Assembly (NCBI RefSeq): GCF_023282985.1
Contig: NZ_JAGQDC010000002.1
Coordinates: forward strand, 186,001-250,000
Direction of reading: 5' to 3'
Source of the DNA: Serratia silvae
GTDB lineage: Bacteria > Pseudomonadota > Gammaproteobacteria > Enterobacterales > Enterobacteriaceae
DNA: 64,000 nt
In this document: one piece after another, positions 49,271 to 57,782 of the stretch
How positions within the stretch are numbered: the first letter of the stretch is position 1
Layout of the letters: each line of letters starts with the position of its first letter
Translations under genes and position numbers: made by a program
Notes under the pieces: model-generated
The model's input: the letters and a program-made list of their open reading frames with translations, nothing else
Databases searched by the model: none
Told to the model about the DNA's origin: nothing

Positions 49271-50245
49271 TTAACTTAAACGAATGTTAAACAAAGCCGA
49301 TTGTAAAGCATTCCAGTTGGCTTCGCTGCTGTGGATCAACTCGATACGGCTGTCGAGCGGAGCGGTGGGGCGCGTCTCGATACTGAGATCCTGCCCTTGG
49401 CGGTTGATCAGCAGACTGCCTTCGGCAATGCGTACCACCGCTTTGGCCCTGTCAACCGGTGCTAACCTGATCCATTCCATCATACCGACGGTGTCGAATA
49501 GGGTTTCTCCATCAAAAATCCAGCCGCAGCTGGTGAATCCTTGGCCTTGGTTAAGGGCCCGGCGCCAGCGGGCGTTTTCAGGCAAACGCAGCGCAGCTAA
49601 CCCTTGGGTTTTGGCGTGACTATGATGATGCTGTGCGTCCGGCAATTCTGTGCAATTGGTGCGCGGCCGATCCAACAACTTGATATCCATGCGCCCTTGC
49701 TCGATGGAAAAGACCGGCCGCTGCTGGCCATGCTGCATTTGCCAGGCTGTCAGTGCGTGAGCATCTTGCGGCTGCCAGGTATCCATTTTATTGGCGATGA
49801 TCACGTCGGCTGCGGCCAGTTGATCGCGGAAATTTTCGTTTTCACTATAGCGAGGCTCGCCGAGTTGGCGGGGATCAAGCACACAAATCGTTGCCAGCAA
49901 ATCGATCCATCCGCCATAGGTTTCTTGGGTTAACAGCGCCAGGATCTGCTTCGGGTGACCTAATCCAGTAGGTTCAATCAGCAACCGATCGGGTTTGGCC
50001 TGTTGCAGTAACATATTCAACCCTACCTGCATCGGTAGTCCGTTAACACAGCACATGCAGCCACCAGGGATTTCTTTCAACACGGCACCGCTGTCGGCCA
50101 GCAGGGCACCATCGATACCAACCTCGCCAAATTCGTTGACCAGCACGGCCCAACGCTCATTTTCCGGTTTGTTGGCCAGCAGATGCCGAATAGTGGTGGT
50201 TTTGCCGCTGCCCAGAAAACCGGTGATCAGATTGGTTTTCGTCAT
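49271..50245 (-). CDS. yeiR: CobW/COG0523 family zinc-binding GTPase YeiR
   Basis: This is a P-loop GTPase of the metal-handling COG0523 family. The 324-residue protein has Walker A GFLGSGKTT (9-17), the CxCC metal site C63/C65/C66 (GGCMCC), NKMD near residue 172 and a His-rich stretch (QHHHSHAKT). E. coli YeiR is reported to bind zinc and to have GTPase activity. Its place next to lpxT is conserved. Confidence 0.93.
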   Translation of the reverse strand: MTKTNLITGFLGSGKTTTIRHLLANKPENERWAVLVNEFGEVGIDGALLADSGAVLKEIPGGCMCCVNGLPMQVGLNMLLQQAKPDRLLIEPTGLGHPKQILALLTQETYGGWIDLLATICVLDPRQLGEPRYSENENFRDQLAAADVIIANKMDTWQPQDAHALTAWQMQHGQQRPVFSIEQGRMDIKLLDRPRTNCTELPDAQHHHSHAKTQGLAALRLPENARWRRALNQGQGFTSCGWIFDGETLFDTVGMMEWIRLAPVDRAKAVVRIAEGSLLINRQGQDLSIETRPTAPLDSRIELIHSSEANWNALQSALFNIRLS

Positions 50246-50549
50246 GTGAATGCCCTCATTAAAAGCACGCTTAATTTATTGATAATTATTGATTAATTAA
50301 CTTTATCTGTTTGTGTTGCAGAGTGTAAATTTAATCATGAAAATTGCGCCATTTTTAGCGCTTTTATTTTGACCTTTGATTGGGATTTTTCCCATTAATA
50401 ATCAGGAACTAGCAACGTCAATTTTACCGTACCGTATTGTTTCCATGTCCTTAATGTACCGATTAGCCATAAAAAAAATCACCTATCCTTACGATTATTC
50501 CTATGAAAATAACCTATCTTTAAGGTGGCTTAACAAGAGTGAGATTGCC
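50246..50549. other. AT-rich region upstream of the first fimbrial-like gene
   Basis: This 300-base low-GC stretch probably holds the divergent promoters of yeiR and of the fimbrial-like gene at 50550. I see no additional gene: an in-frame extension of the gene at 50550 exists but lacks a signal peptide at its start. Confidence 0.45.
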
Positions 50550-50858
50550 ATGAATAGCTTACGGTTAATTCTGATCGCAGGAGCGTTGTTTTCATGGATG
50601 GCAGCAAGTCACGCGGGTTCCACAGGTGGCGTTATCCACTTTGTGGGGGCCATTGTCGAAGGCCCTTGTACGGTAGATGTTAGCAACACAGCGGCGAATA
50701 CCCAATGTTATCGTAACGGGAAAAACTACACGGGCACGCAAAGGCTGGCAAGTTTTGATGCCAGCAGTAAAGAGCTTCCGCTGAATATCGGCACCACAGA
50801 AATGCGGTGGGTAGATCAGCAGAAAAAACTCGCAATAATGACGGTAATTTATCGTTAA
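50550..50858 (+). CDS. Very short fimbrial-like secreted protein, copy 1
   Basis: This is a 102-residue precursor with a signal peptide (MNSLRLILIAGALFSWMAASHAG). The mature 80 residues contain GGVIHFVGAIVEGPCTVDV and a second cysteine in NTQCYRN, as in the first strands of type 1 pilins, and end VIYR. A normal pilin subunit is about 160 residues, so this is roughly half a pilin fold; function is unknown. It is about 60 percent similar to the next gene, and their 5' sequences also match (GGCTTAA..AACAAGxGAG), so they arose by duplication. I chose the ATG at 50550 because the signal peptide begins there. Confidence 0.82.
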   Translation: MNSLRLILIAGALFSWMAASHAGSTGGVIHFVGAIVEGPCTVDVSNTAANTQCYRNGKNYTGTQRLASFDASSKELPLNIGTTEMRWVDQQKKLAIMTVIYR

Positions 50859-50866
50859 GTCCTCTA

Positions 50867-50893
50867 GTCATGCCGAGTGGGGCTCGGCATGAC
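50867..50893. repeat. Perfect hairpin after fimbrial-like gene 1
   Basis: GTCATGCCGAG (50867-50877) is followed after five bases by its exact complement CTCGGCATGAC (50883-50893). It begins nine bases after the stop codon. No T-run follows, so it is either a weak terminator or a repetitive palindromic unit. Confidence 0.6.
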
Positions 50894-51154
50894 ATTCCCA
50901 GATCGACACCTTTCCTTGCCCAACCGACTGACCAGGATTGCACATGGCGAGCCGTCTGCGCCGCCAGCCGTTACCGGGTTTTAAATTGAGATTTTTCCGA
51001 ATTGAAATCTGCGATTTGCGGCAATAAATTATGCGTCGCCAGAGAGGTGGGTTCCTACATAACTAAATGATAAATAGTGAAAACATTTCTACCTTGTGGT
51101 TAATCCAAGAACTTTTTTCAGGTTTGAATTGGCTTAATAACAAGTGAGGTGACC

Positions 51155-51466
51155 ATGAAAAACTTACGGTTGTTTTTGATCGCAGGAATGTTGTTTTCAT
51201 GGATGGCGGCTGGCGTGGCCAATGCTGCTACCGGCGGCGTGATCCACTTCTATGGCGCCATTGTCGAAGGTCCTTGCAGGGTGGAAGTTGCTGACTCAAT
51301 GGCGCAAACGCAATGCTATCGCGATGGGCAAAACTACACCAGCAAACATCAGTTAGCGAGCTTGGAGAGCGGCAGTAAAGAACTGCCAATGAATCTCGGC
51401 AAGAGCGAGATCAAGTGGTTGGATCAGCAGAAAAAACTCGGAATAATGACGGTGGAATACCGTTAA
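51155..51466 (+). CDS. Very short fimbrial-like secreted protein, copy 2
   Basis: This is a 103-residue precursor with signal peptide (MKNLRLFLIAGMLFSWMAAGVANA) and a mature domain GGVIHFYGAIVEGPCRVEV ... QTQCYRDGQNY ... IMTVEYR. It is the paralogue of the gene at 50550. Both cysteines and the length are retained, so both copies look functional. No chaperone or usher gene is near. A GTG six bases upstream is an alternative start; GAGG lies five bases before the chosen ATG. Confidence 0.82.
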   Translation: MKNLRLFLIAGMLFSWMAAGVANAATGGVIHFYGAIVEGPCRVEVADSMAQTQCYRDGQNYTSKHQLASLESGSKELPMNLGKSEIKWLDQQKKLGIMTVEYR

Positions 51467-51485
51467 TCCACATTCAAACGTCAAG

Positions 51486-51520
51486 CGGCCACCATACCTG
51501 ATAGATTGGCATGGTGGCCG
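51486..51520. terminator. Hairpin between fimbrial-like gene 2 and yeiQ
   Basis: CGGCCACCAT (51486-51495) pairs exactly with ATGGTGGCCG (51511-51520) with a 15-base loop between the ends of two convergent genes. There is no T-run, so this is a possible weak bidirectional terminator. Confidence 0.5.
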
Positions 51521-51527
51521 ATGCGGA

Positions 51528-53009
51528 TCAATTTAACTGGGTGGTTACCCAATCTTTTACCGTCTGCCGTGCCCCTCGATCGCGCAATGACAGATAGGCC
51601 CTTGTTACCTCTGCCACAAACGTGCTATCTGCTGGCAACTGCTCGCCAAACACGCTTTTCAACGCCAGCAACGCAGCCACGCGGGGTTCACCGTCTTGTG
51701 AACTGCCGACGGCCTGTTGCAACGTGGCCAGCATCGGGTCGCGGATATCAATCGATTGCCCGGCGTCATCAATCCCACCGACATAACGCATCCAGCCCGC
51801 TACGCCAAGCGCTAGCCCCGCATGGCTGCCGCCGTATTGCCGATGCCAGCGGATAGACTCCAGCAGGCGCTGAGGTAACTTTTGCGTGCCATCCATAGCG
51901 ATCTGCCAGGTACGGTGTTGCAGTGCCGGGTTGCTGTAACGTTCGAGCAACTGTTCGGCATAGGCGGCCAGATCGATGCCAGCAACCCGCAGCGTTGGAG
52001 CCTGCTCGTTCAACATCAAATGGTGTGCTGCACGGCGATAATTCTCATCCGCCATGCAGTCAACAATGTATTGATAACCCGCCAGATAGCCGAGGTAGGC
52101 CAGGAAGGAGTGGCTGCCGTTGAGCATCCGCAGTTTCATCTGCTCGAACGGCAGAACATCATCCACCAGTTGCACTCCTGCATCCTCCCACCGTGGGCGG
52201 CCAGCGACAAAATTATCTTCCACCACCCATTGAATGAAGGGTTCACAGGCGATAGCGCATTCATCACGCACCCCACCCAGAGCGGCGGCAATTTCATCCA
52301 GCGTTTCTGGCGTAGCGGCCGGAACGATGCGATCGACCATGGTGCTGGGGAAGGTGACATGTTGAACGATCCACTGGGCCAGCTGTGGATCGCGTTCTGT
52401 GGCCAGCCCGGTCACTGCATTGCGTACCACGTGACCGTTCTCTGGGATGTTATCGCAGGACAGTACGCTGAAGGCAGGCAGGTTACGTTCGCGGCGTCGG
52501 TGCAGTGCTTCTACCAGGATCCCTGGCACCGTGGTGGGTTGGGCCGGATTAGCCAAATCGGCTTTTATCGCGTCGTGTTGCAGGTCCAATTGGCCGCTAC
52601 CGGGTTCAATACAGTAGCCTTTTTCCGTAATGGTCATGGAGACGATCGCCACCTGCGGTTCGGCCAGCTTTTCTAGCACGGCGTCGATGCCTTCCAATTT
52701 GCGATGTACGCTTTCGTGAACGGCCCCCACCACGATGGCCTGATCGCCCGCCGCGCCCTTTTCCAACACGGTGTAGAGATGATCCTGATCGCGCAAGGTC
52801 TGGAATAGCTTATCGCCGCCGAACAGGCTGATCTCGCAGATCCCCCAATCGCCGCCGTTGCGGTTGAGTACTCTGTCGGTCAGCAATGCTTGATGTGCCC
52901 GATGAAAAGCCCCAAAGCCTAGGTGAACAATTCGGCTGCGCAGGCTCTGGCGATCGTACTGGGGCAGTTGTGTCTTGGCGGGTAACGGTGAGTTGGCGAT
53001 AGTTTTCAT
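51528..53009 (-). CDS. yeiQ: Mannitol dehydrogenase/fructuronate reductase family protein YeiQ
   Basis: This NAD-dependent polyol/uronate dehydrogenase of the long-chain mannitol dehydrogenase family has 493 residues. RIVHLGFGAFHRAHQALLTD is the N-terminal nucleotide-binding motif, and the C-terminal part contains KLRMLNGSHSFLAYLGYLAG with the catalytic Lys/Asn/His group. It is close to E. coli YeiQ throughout. Here it is divergent from uxuA, so fructuronate to mannonate (the UxuB step) is its likely reaction. I chose the ATG at 53009 (MKTIANSPLPAKT). Confidence 0.9.
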   Translation of the reverse strand: MKTIANSPLPAKTQLPQYDRQSLRSRIVHLGFGAFHRAHQALLTDRVLNRNGGDWGICEISLFGGDKLFQTLRDQDHLYTVLEKGAAGDQAIVVGAVHESVHRKLEGIDAVLEKLAEPQVAIVSMTITEKGYCIEPGSGQLDLQHDAIKADLANPAQPTTVPGILVEALHRRRERNLPAFSVLSCDNIPENGHVVRNAVTGLATERDPQLAQWIVQHVTFPSTMVDRIVPAATPETLDEIAAALGGVRDECAIACEPFIQWVVEDNFVAGRPRWEDAGVQLVDDVLPFEQMKLRMLNGSHSFLAYLGYLAGYQYIVDCMADENYRRAAHHLMLNEQAPTLRVAGIDLAAYAEQLLERYSNPALQHRTWQIAMDGTQKLPQRLLESIRWHRQYGGSHAGLALGVAGWMRYVGGIDDAGQSIDIRDPMLATLQQAVGSSQDGEPRVAALLALKSVFGEQLPADSTFVAEVTRAYLSLRDRGARQTVKDWVTTQLN

Positions 53010-53143
53010 TAATGGCTCCATGACGAGAGCAAGGGCCGGTTGGTCGCGTGTACAAAGCTATCAGACCAGTTGGCCGCAGGTATATGCCCGGCTCTCGCGT
53101 ATCTGTTAACAACCGCCAGTGTAGGGCGGTAGAGAGGTGAATG

Positions 53144-53162
53144 AAATTGGTCAGTCCAAAAT
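53144..53162. promoter_or_regulatory. UxuR/ExuR-like operator
   Basis: AAATTGGTCAGTCCAAAAT resembles the hexuronate operator AAATTGGTATACCAATTT: the left half is perfect and the right half partly matched. It lies in the divergent yeiQ-uxuA region. Confidence 0.5.
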
Positions 53163-53256
53163 ATCCCAGGATCGTGAGTTGGATCAATCAATCGACGTTT
53201 CTGTTTTGACAGCACGCCGCTAATCAGTAAGGTTAAAGATGAATGATATCTACTGC

Positions 53257-53275
53257 AATGTGGTATAACAGGATT
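53257..53275. promoter_or_regulatory. Second UxuR-like dyad
   Basis: AATGTGGTATAACAGGATT has the GGTATA core of UxuR operators and partial two-fold symmetry. It lies about 75 bases upstream of uxuA and is less certain than the site at 53144. Confidence 0.4.
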
Positions 53276-53350
53276 GATTTGATTTTGCGATCCACCTCAC
53301 CACCGATGCATAATCAACGATGACAGAGCGACTTCTACAAGGATAAATCA

Positions 53351-54541
53351 ATGGAACAAACATGGCGTTGGTATGGGCCGAACGATCCGGTTTCGCTGGA
53401 TGATGTGCGTCAGGCTGGTGCTACCGGCGTAGTCACCGCGTTACACCATATCCCTAATGGCGAAGTGTGGCCGGTTGAGCAGATCAAGGCGCGTCAGGCC
53501 CTGCTTGCGGAGAAAGGGTTGGTGTGGTCGGTGGTGGAAAGTATCCCGGTGCACGAGGAAATAAAAACCTACAGCGGCAACTACCAACGTCATATCGCCA
53601 ACTATCAACAATCGCTGCGCAATCTGGCGGAATGTGGCATTGATACCGTGTGCTACAACTTTATGCCGATCCTCGATTGGACGCGTACCGATCTGGAATA
53701 CCAACTGCCAGATGGGTCCAAGGCCTTACGCTTTGATCAGATCGCCTTTGCGGCCTTCGATCTGCATATCTTGTGCCGTAGCGGGGCAGAAAAAGATTAC
53801 ACCGACGAAGAGCAAGCCCAGGCACAAAGCTATTTCAAGGCGATGAGTACGGCAGATATTGCCAAGCTGACCGGTAACATCATTGCCGGCTTACCTGGGG
53901 CGGAAGAGGGATACACGCTCGCTCAGTTCCGTGCCCGGCTGGCGGAGTACGATCATATCAGTAAGGCGCAGCTGCGTGAGAATATGGCCGTCTTCCTGCG
54001 TGCTATCGTGCCGGTAGCGGAAGAAGTGGGTGTCAGGCTGGCAGTGCATCCCGATGATCCACCTCGTCCAATCCTTGGCTTGCCACGTATTGTTTCCACC
54101 ATTGAAGATATGCAGTGGCTGAAAGAGACAGTAGATAGCATCTATAACGGCTTCACCATGTGTACCGGTTCTTACGGCGTGCGGGCGGACAACGATCTGG
54201 TGCGGATGATTGAAACCTTTGGCGATCGCATTCACTTTACTCACCTGCGCGCTACCTGCCGCGAGCAAAATCCTAAAACCTTCCACGAAGGGGCGCATTT
54301 GCAAGGGGATGTGGATATGGTGGCGGTGGTTGAAGCGATACTGGCCGAAGAACAGCGCCGCCATAAGGCGGGCGATCTGCGGCCGATCCCAATGCGACCC
54401 GATCATGGTCACCAGATGCTGGACGATCTGAAGAAGAAAACCAATCCAGGCTATTCGGCCATCGGTCGGTTGAAAGGTTTGGCGGAGGTTCGTGGGGTGG
54501 AGCTGGCGTTGAAGCGGCGGTTTTTCCCTGAATTACTCTAG
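53351..54541 (+). CDS. uxuA: Mannonate dehydratase UxuA
   Basis: UxuA converts D-mannonate to 2-keto-3-deoxygluconate in hexuronate breakdown. The 396-residue protein starts [21 protein letters not shown] and contains [10 protein letters not shown] and [11 protein letters not shown], the metal-site regions of the family. A good AAGGA site lies eight bases upstream. It is divergent from yeiQ, with operator-like dyads between them. Confidence 0.96.
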   Translation: MEQTWRWYGPNDPVSLDDVRQAGATGVVTALHHIPNGEVWPVEQIKARQALLAEKGLVWSVVESIPVHEEIKTYSGNYQRHIANYQQSLRNLAECGIDTVCYNFMPILDWTRTDLEYQLPDGSKALRFDQIAFAAFDLHILCRSGAEKDYTDEEQAQAQSYFKAMSTADIAKLTGNIIAGLPGAEEGYTLAQFRARLAEYDHISKAQLRENMAVFLRAIVPVAEEVGVRLAVHPDDPPRPILGLPRIVSTIEDMQWLKETVDSIYNGFTMCTGSYGVRADNDLVRMIETFGDRIHFTHLRATCREQNPKTFHEGAHLQGDVDMVAVVEAILAEEQRRHKAGDLRPIPMRPDHGHQMLDDLKKKTNPGYSAIGRLKGLAEVRGVELALKRRFFPELL

Positions 54542-54579
54542 CAAAGCAGGGCGCACTCAGGTTGCGCCCCTACCGTTGA

Positions 54580-55152
54580 CTAGTCTGCGCGGCTCATATA
54601 GCGGCGTTCTGCAATATGAATGCGGATTTTATCACCACTGCTCAGGTACTCAGGTACCAGAATGGTCAGGCCGGTCGCCATGGTGGCCGGTTTGTTACGC
54701 GCACTGGCAGAAGCCCCTTTGATGCCTGGAGCGGTTTCAACAATTTCCATATCCACGGTCTGCGGCAGTTCCAACGCCAGCACCTGGCCATCCAGCGTCA
54801 GTACCTGCATACCCGGCAAGCCTGCTTCAGGGATGAACAGCAGCTCATCTTCGATCTGATCTTTCTTGAAGATATAAGGGGTGTAGTCTTCATCGTCCAT
54901 GAACACATACTCTTCGCCATCAATATAGGAGAAGTTTACCTTGCGGCGGGACAGGCTGATGGTGTCCAGAATATCATCACCTTTAAAACGTTCTTCGACC
55001 TTCAGCCCGGTACGGACGTCGGAGAAGCGCATTTTATACAGCGTGCTGGCACCACGGGCGCTTGGGCTTTGGACATCGATGTCTTTTACCAGCAGCAGTT
55101 TGCCGTTGTAATTGATCGCCATACCGCGCTTGATTTCGTTCGCTCTTGCCAT
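54580..55152 (-). CDS. yeiP: Elongation factor P-like protein YeiP
   Basis: This is a paralogue of EF-P with three beta-barrel domains, 190 residues. The N-terminal loop that carries the modified lysine in EF-P reads [12 protein letters not shown] here, with Arg-Gly in the tip; YeiP proteins usually lack the EF-P modification lysine. Length and synteny match E. coli yeiP. Its role is probably related to peptide-bond stalling, but it is less studied than EF-P. Confidence 0.95.
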   Translation of the reverse strand: MARANEIKRGMAINYNGKLLLVKDIDVQSPSARGASTLYKMRFSDVRTGLKVEERFKGDDILDTISLSRRKVNFSYIDGEEYVFMDDEDYTPYIFKKDQIEDELLFIPEAGLPGMQVLTLDGQVLALELPQTVDMEIVETAPGIKGASASARNKPATMATGLTILVPEYLSSGDKIRIHIAERRYMSRAD

Positions 55153-55244
55153 GGGAATACCTTGTCAAAATAGATTTTAGGAAGTTGCGACAAGTTACTC
55201 GCGCCGTGCTTTTCAGGCAAGAGCCGCGCGTAAAAAGAGTGGGG

Positions 55245-55268
55245 AAAAAGGGCGACCGTGGCCGCCCT
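55245..55268 (-). terminator. Rho-independent terminator of mtr
   Basis: On the minus strand AGGGCG pairs with CGCCCT and is followed by a five-T run. It starts seven bases after the mtr stop. Confidence 0.8.
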
Positions 55269-55274
55269 CGGAGT

Positions 55275-56519
55275 TTATTTAAACACCGGCAGCAGATCTA
55301 ATAACGTTAGCACGTGGGCCACGGCGTTAATCGCTCCAAACAGGATGATGAACAGGATCATGCCTTGGCCGCCGGGAGCGCGATAGCTCGCCTGTGGGAA
55401 ACGGCGGCGGCTGGCGCGTGCCATCATGGCAGGGACGATCACTGCCCAAATGGTGGCGGCCAGCCCAGCAAAGCCGATGGCGTACAGGAAACCGTTCGGG
55501 AACAGTAACGCGGCCAGGGTTGGTGGCACGAAGGTCACCAGTGCCGATTTGGTGCGGCCTGCCTGGTTATCCTTGAACTTGAAGAAGTCGGCGAGGAAAT
55601 CAAACAGCCCCAGCGACACGCCCAGGAACGAACTGGCCAGCGCCATATAAGAGAAGGCGTTAAGCAGTTGGCCTACCGCATAGCTACTGGAAACGTTACC
55701 CATCTGTTTGAGCAGGCTGCCGATGTTGCCCCCTTCGGCGATCACCTGCTTGAAGGCATCACGGGCGATATTGCCCTGGATCACATACTGCCACAGGATA
55801 TAGATCGCCAGCGCCAGTAAGGTACCGTATACCAGGCTGCGCACCACGGCACCGCTGTCTTTTTGATAATACTTCACCAGGCCGGGCACGTTGCCGTGGT
55901 AGCCGAACGAGGTCAGCAGGTAAGGCAATGCCGCTAGCGCATAGGGCAGGTAGTTGGCGTCGCTGCCACCTTGGTTGAACAACACGGCAGGCTGTACGTG
56001 GGTAAACATATCACCGACGGACAACACAAAGGTGATCACCATACCGCCAATCAGAATGGTGCTCAGGCGATCCACGGCGCGGGTAGATAACCAGACGATA
56101 AAGGCCACGATGATGGCAAACACCAATCCAGACAGGGTTTGGTTGGTCCCAAAGACGCCTTCCAACGTATGGGCGATAATTGAGCCACCCGCCGAGATAT
56201 AGGCATAGGTCAGAATATAGAGTACGAAGGTGATCGACAGGCCGTTAAGGGTATTCCAGCCTTTACCGAGCAGATCTTTGACCACGGTGTGGAAGCTGGC
56301 GCCCGCCGGATAATTCATGGTGGCTTCCAGGATCATCAGCCCGGAGATCAGCATACAGAACCAGGTATAAATCAGCAGCGCCACGGAGCCGCTGAACCAC
56401 ACGCCAGAAGTTACGATAGGGATAGAGAACATACCTGCACCTACGGCGGTGCCGGCAATGATCATCGCGCCACCGAGGACGGAAGGGCGGGAAAGCTTCT
56501 GGGGGGTGTCCGCAGACAT
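55275..56519 (-). CDS. mtr: Tryptophan-specific transporter, Mtr type
   Basis: This aromatic amino acid:proton symporter of the HAAAP family has 414 residues and about 11 helices, the same length as E. coli Mtr. GTAVGAGMFSIPIV, ILTYAYISAGGSI, TSFGYHGNVPGLVKYYQKD and ASSFLGVSLGLFDFLADFF are typical of Mtr rather than TyrP. E. coli has mtr elsewhere; here it has been inserted between yeiP and yeiW. A TrpR-like operator precedes it. Confidence 0.92.
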   Translation of the reverse strand: MSADTPQKLSRPSVLGGAMIIAGTAVGAGMFSIPIVTSGVWFSGSVALLIYTWFCMLISGLMILEATMNYPAGASFHTVVKDLLGKGWNTLNGLSITFVLYILTYAYISAGGSIIAHTLEGVFGTNQTLSGLVFAIIVAFIVWLSTRAVDRLSTILIGGMVITFVLSVGDMFTHVQPAVLFNQGGSDANYLPYALAALPYLLTSFGYHGNVPGLVKYYQKDSGAVVRSLVYGTLLALAIYILWQYVIQGNIARDAFKQVIAEGGNIGSLLKQMGNVSSSYAVGQLLNAFSYMALASSFLGVSLGLFDFLADFFKFKDNQAGRTKSALVTFVPPTLAALLFPNGFLYAIGFAGLAATIWAVIVPAMMARASRRRFPQASYRAPGGQGMILFIILFGAINAVAHVLTLLDLLPVFK

Positions 56520-56556
56520 TATTGCTCCTGATTGGCCGTTGGCCTTGAGTTCTTTT

Positions 56557-56574
56557 GTACTAGCTCAATGGTAC
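56557..56574. promoter_or_regulatory. TrpR-like operator upstream of mtr
   Basis: GTACTAGCTCAATGGTAC has the outer GTAC...GTAC and one perfect TrpR half-site (GTACTAG). It closely resembles the E. coli mtr operator GTACTCG..CTGGTAC. It is about 40 bases upstream of the mtr start, so tryptophan repression is likely. Confidence 0.65.
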
Positions 56575-56719
56575 GTGCGCGATGTGTGCATGTAAAGCGG
56601 ATATTTGGGGGGATTGGTGCAATCCTTAGTGGTTAGGAGCGTTTTATGGCGCTTTTGTGTGGGTCTAGGTTTCAGATATTGCAAGTTGGTTGGCTAAATA
56701 GCGGTAGGTAAATGTGGCA

Positions 56720-56828
56720 GCAGGTGGAAGTCATACAGAACGCCGACACGCCGTGAATCCGTCCTTGGAGGCTCGTATCGCGCATCCATGCGCTCAACGG
56801 TCGGCTAACCTGTATGACTCCCACCTGC
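56720..56828. repeat. Intergenic hairpin repeat element, ~110 bp
   Basis: The outer arms GCAGGTGGAAGTCATACAG (56720-56738) and CTGTATGACTCCCACCTGC (56810-56828) are inverted repeats with one mismatch in 19. The interior carries GCCGTGAATCCGTCCTTGGAGGCTC, a sequence type I remember as recurrent between genes of Serratia and Yersinia. It looks like a mobile non-coding (MITE- or ERIC-like) unit between mtr and the toxin module. Confidence 0.75.
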
Positions 56829-56961
56829 CTCAGCTCATGGTGGCGCGGTATTCAGTGTGGCTATTTTTCTGGCAGGGGAATTATTATCACCAATAATCTT
56901 AAATTACTAAATACTTGCATTAATTAAATCAGCCATAAGTTCCTCTATATAATAGTAAGCA

Positions 56962-57357
56962 TCATTTGCAAAGTGATAAATCTTTCACGTAGGTTGTCGG
57001 TGACATCCAAGAGATTTTATCGCATGTGAAATAGCCATCATGTTTAAGTTTGTAGTTTACATATATAGATATAGGGAAACTAAAAATCAATGATGCAAAA
57101 GCTATCATGATTAAATACTTGCTGATTATTATGTTATATTTAGGCTGCCTGTCAAAAATAAAGAAAAAAACAGAGCAAGAAAAAGTATAGAGTATCAAAG
57201 GCGTTGCAAAAAAGCAGATAAGTACAGATGCTGAAAATGTTATTTCATCCTCCATCAATATCAATGAAATAACGTAACTGTAAATCAATAGCGATAAACA
57301 TATGAATATTGCCAGTAATGCTGATGCCCCTAATATTTTCCAGTATCTGTTTTTTAC
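56962..57357 (-). pseudogene. Membrane immunity paralogue with lost start codon
   Basis: This encodes a predicted small inner-membrane immunity protein with three to four hydrophobic helices. The frame is open for 131 codons, exactly the length of its neighbour at 57385, with the same MEDEITFSAS and PTTYVxxLSLC motifs. At the position of the neighbour's ATG this copy reads GTA, with AAGGA seven bases upstream still present, and no other start exists before TTG 57288, which would remove about 23 residues. So it is probably silent or poorly translated. It may be a decayed duplicate or an orphan immunity gene; resemblance to DUF1240 proteins is from memory. Confidence 0.7.
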
Positions 57358-57384
57358 ACGACTATCCTTAGCTTATCGAAAACA

Positions 57385-57780
57385 TCACTGGCAAAGTGAT
57401 AGGTTCGTGACATAAGTAGTTGGTGACTGCCATGATATTTTGTCACACGTTAAATAACCGGCATTCTTCAGCTTATAATCAACATAAAAAGAAATAGGTA
57501 AGCTGATAGCAAATGATAAGAACATTAGATAAACCAGATATCGAGTAATTCCTTTATCATATTTTGGGCGTTTATTGAAAATAAAAAAATATATACCACT
57601 AAGCATAGCATATATTAGCAACGGGCAGGTGAGGAAACCTATAACAACAGATGCGGAGAAAGTTATTTCATCCTCCATGAATACTAACGATAGAACATAC
57701 TGCCAGACTAATAATGTTGCAAAAGAAAAAAATATTAAAAGCATTGTTGCCAGGGATATTTTGTAATATTTATTATTCAT
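57385..57780 (-). CDS. Predicted immunity protein (small polytopic membrane protein)
   Basis: This 131-residue protein has about four hydrophobic segments (approximately 9-34, 40-68, 80-98 and a weaker one), a charged loop FNKRPKYDKG and a C-terminus CDKISWQSPTTYVTNLSLCQ with two cysteines. This small membrane topology is typical of immunity proteins against pore-forming bacteriocins. It starts two bases past the toxin stop, so the two are co-expressed. It is AT-rich like the toxin. The family, DUF1240-like, is recalled and unverified. Confidence 0.72.
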   Translation of the reverse strand: MNNKYYKISLATMLLIFFSFATLLVWQYVLSLVFMEDEITFSASVVIGFLTCPLLIYAMLSGIYFFIFNKRPKYDKGITRYLVYLMFLSFAISLPISFYVDYKLKNAGYLTCDKISWQSPTTYVTNLSLCQ

Positions 57781-57782
57781 AT

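Noticed and set aside
56714..56896. 60-codon frame within the hairpin repeat
   Set aside because: It reads through the inverted repeat, which explains its existence; no start signal is seen.
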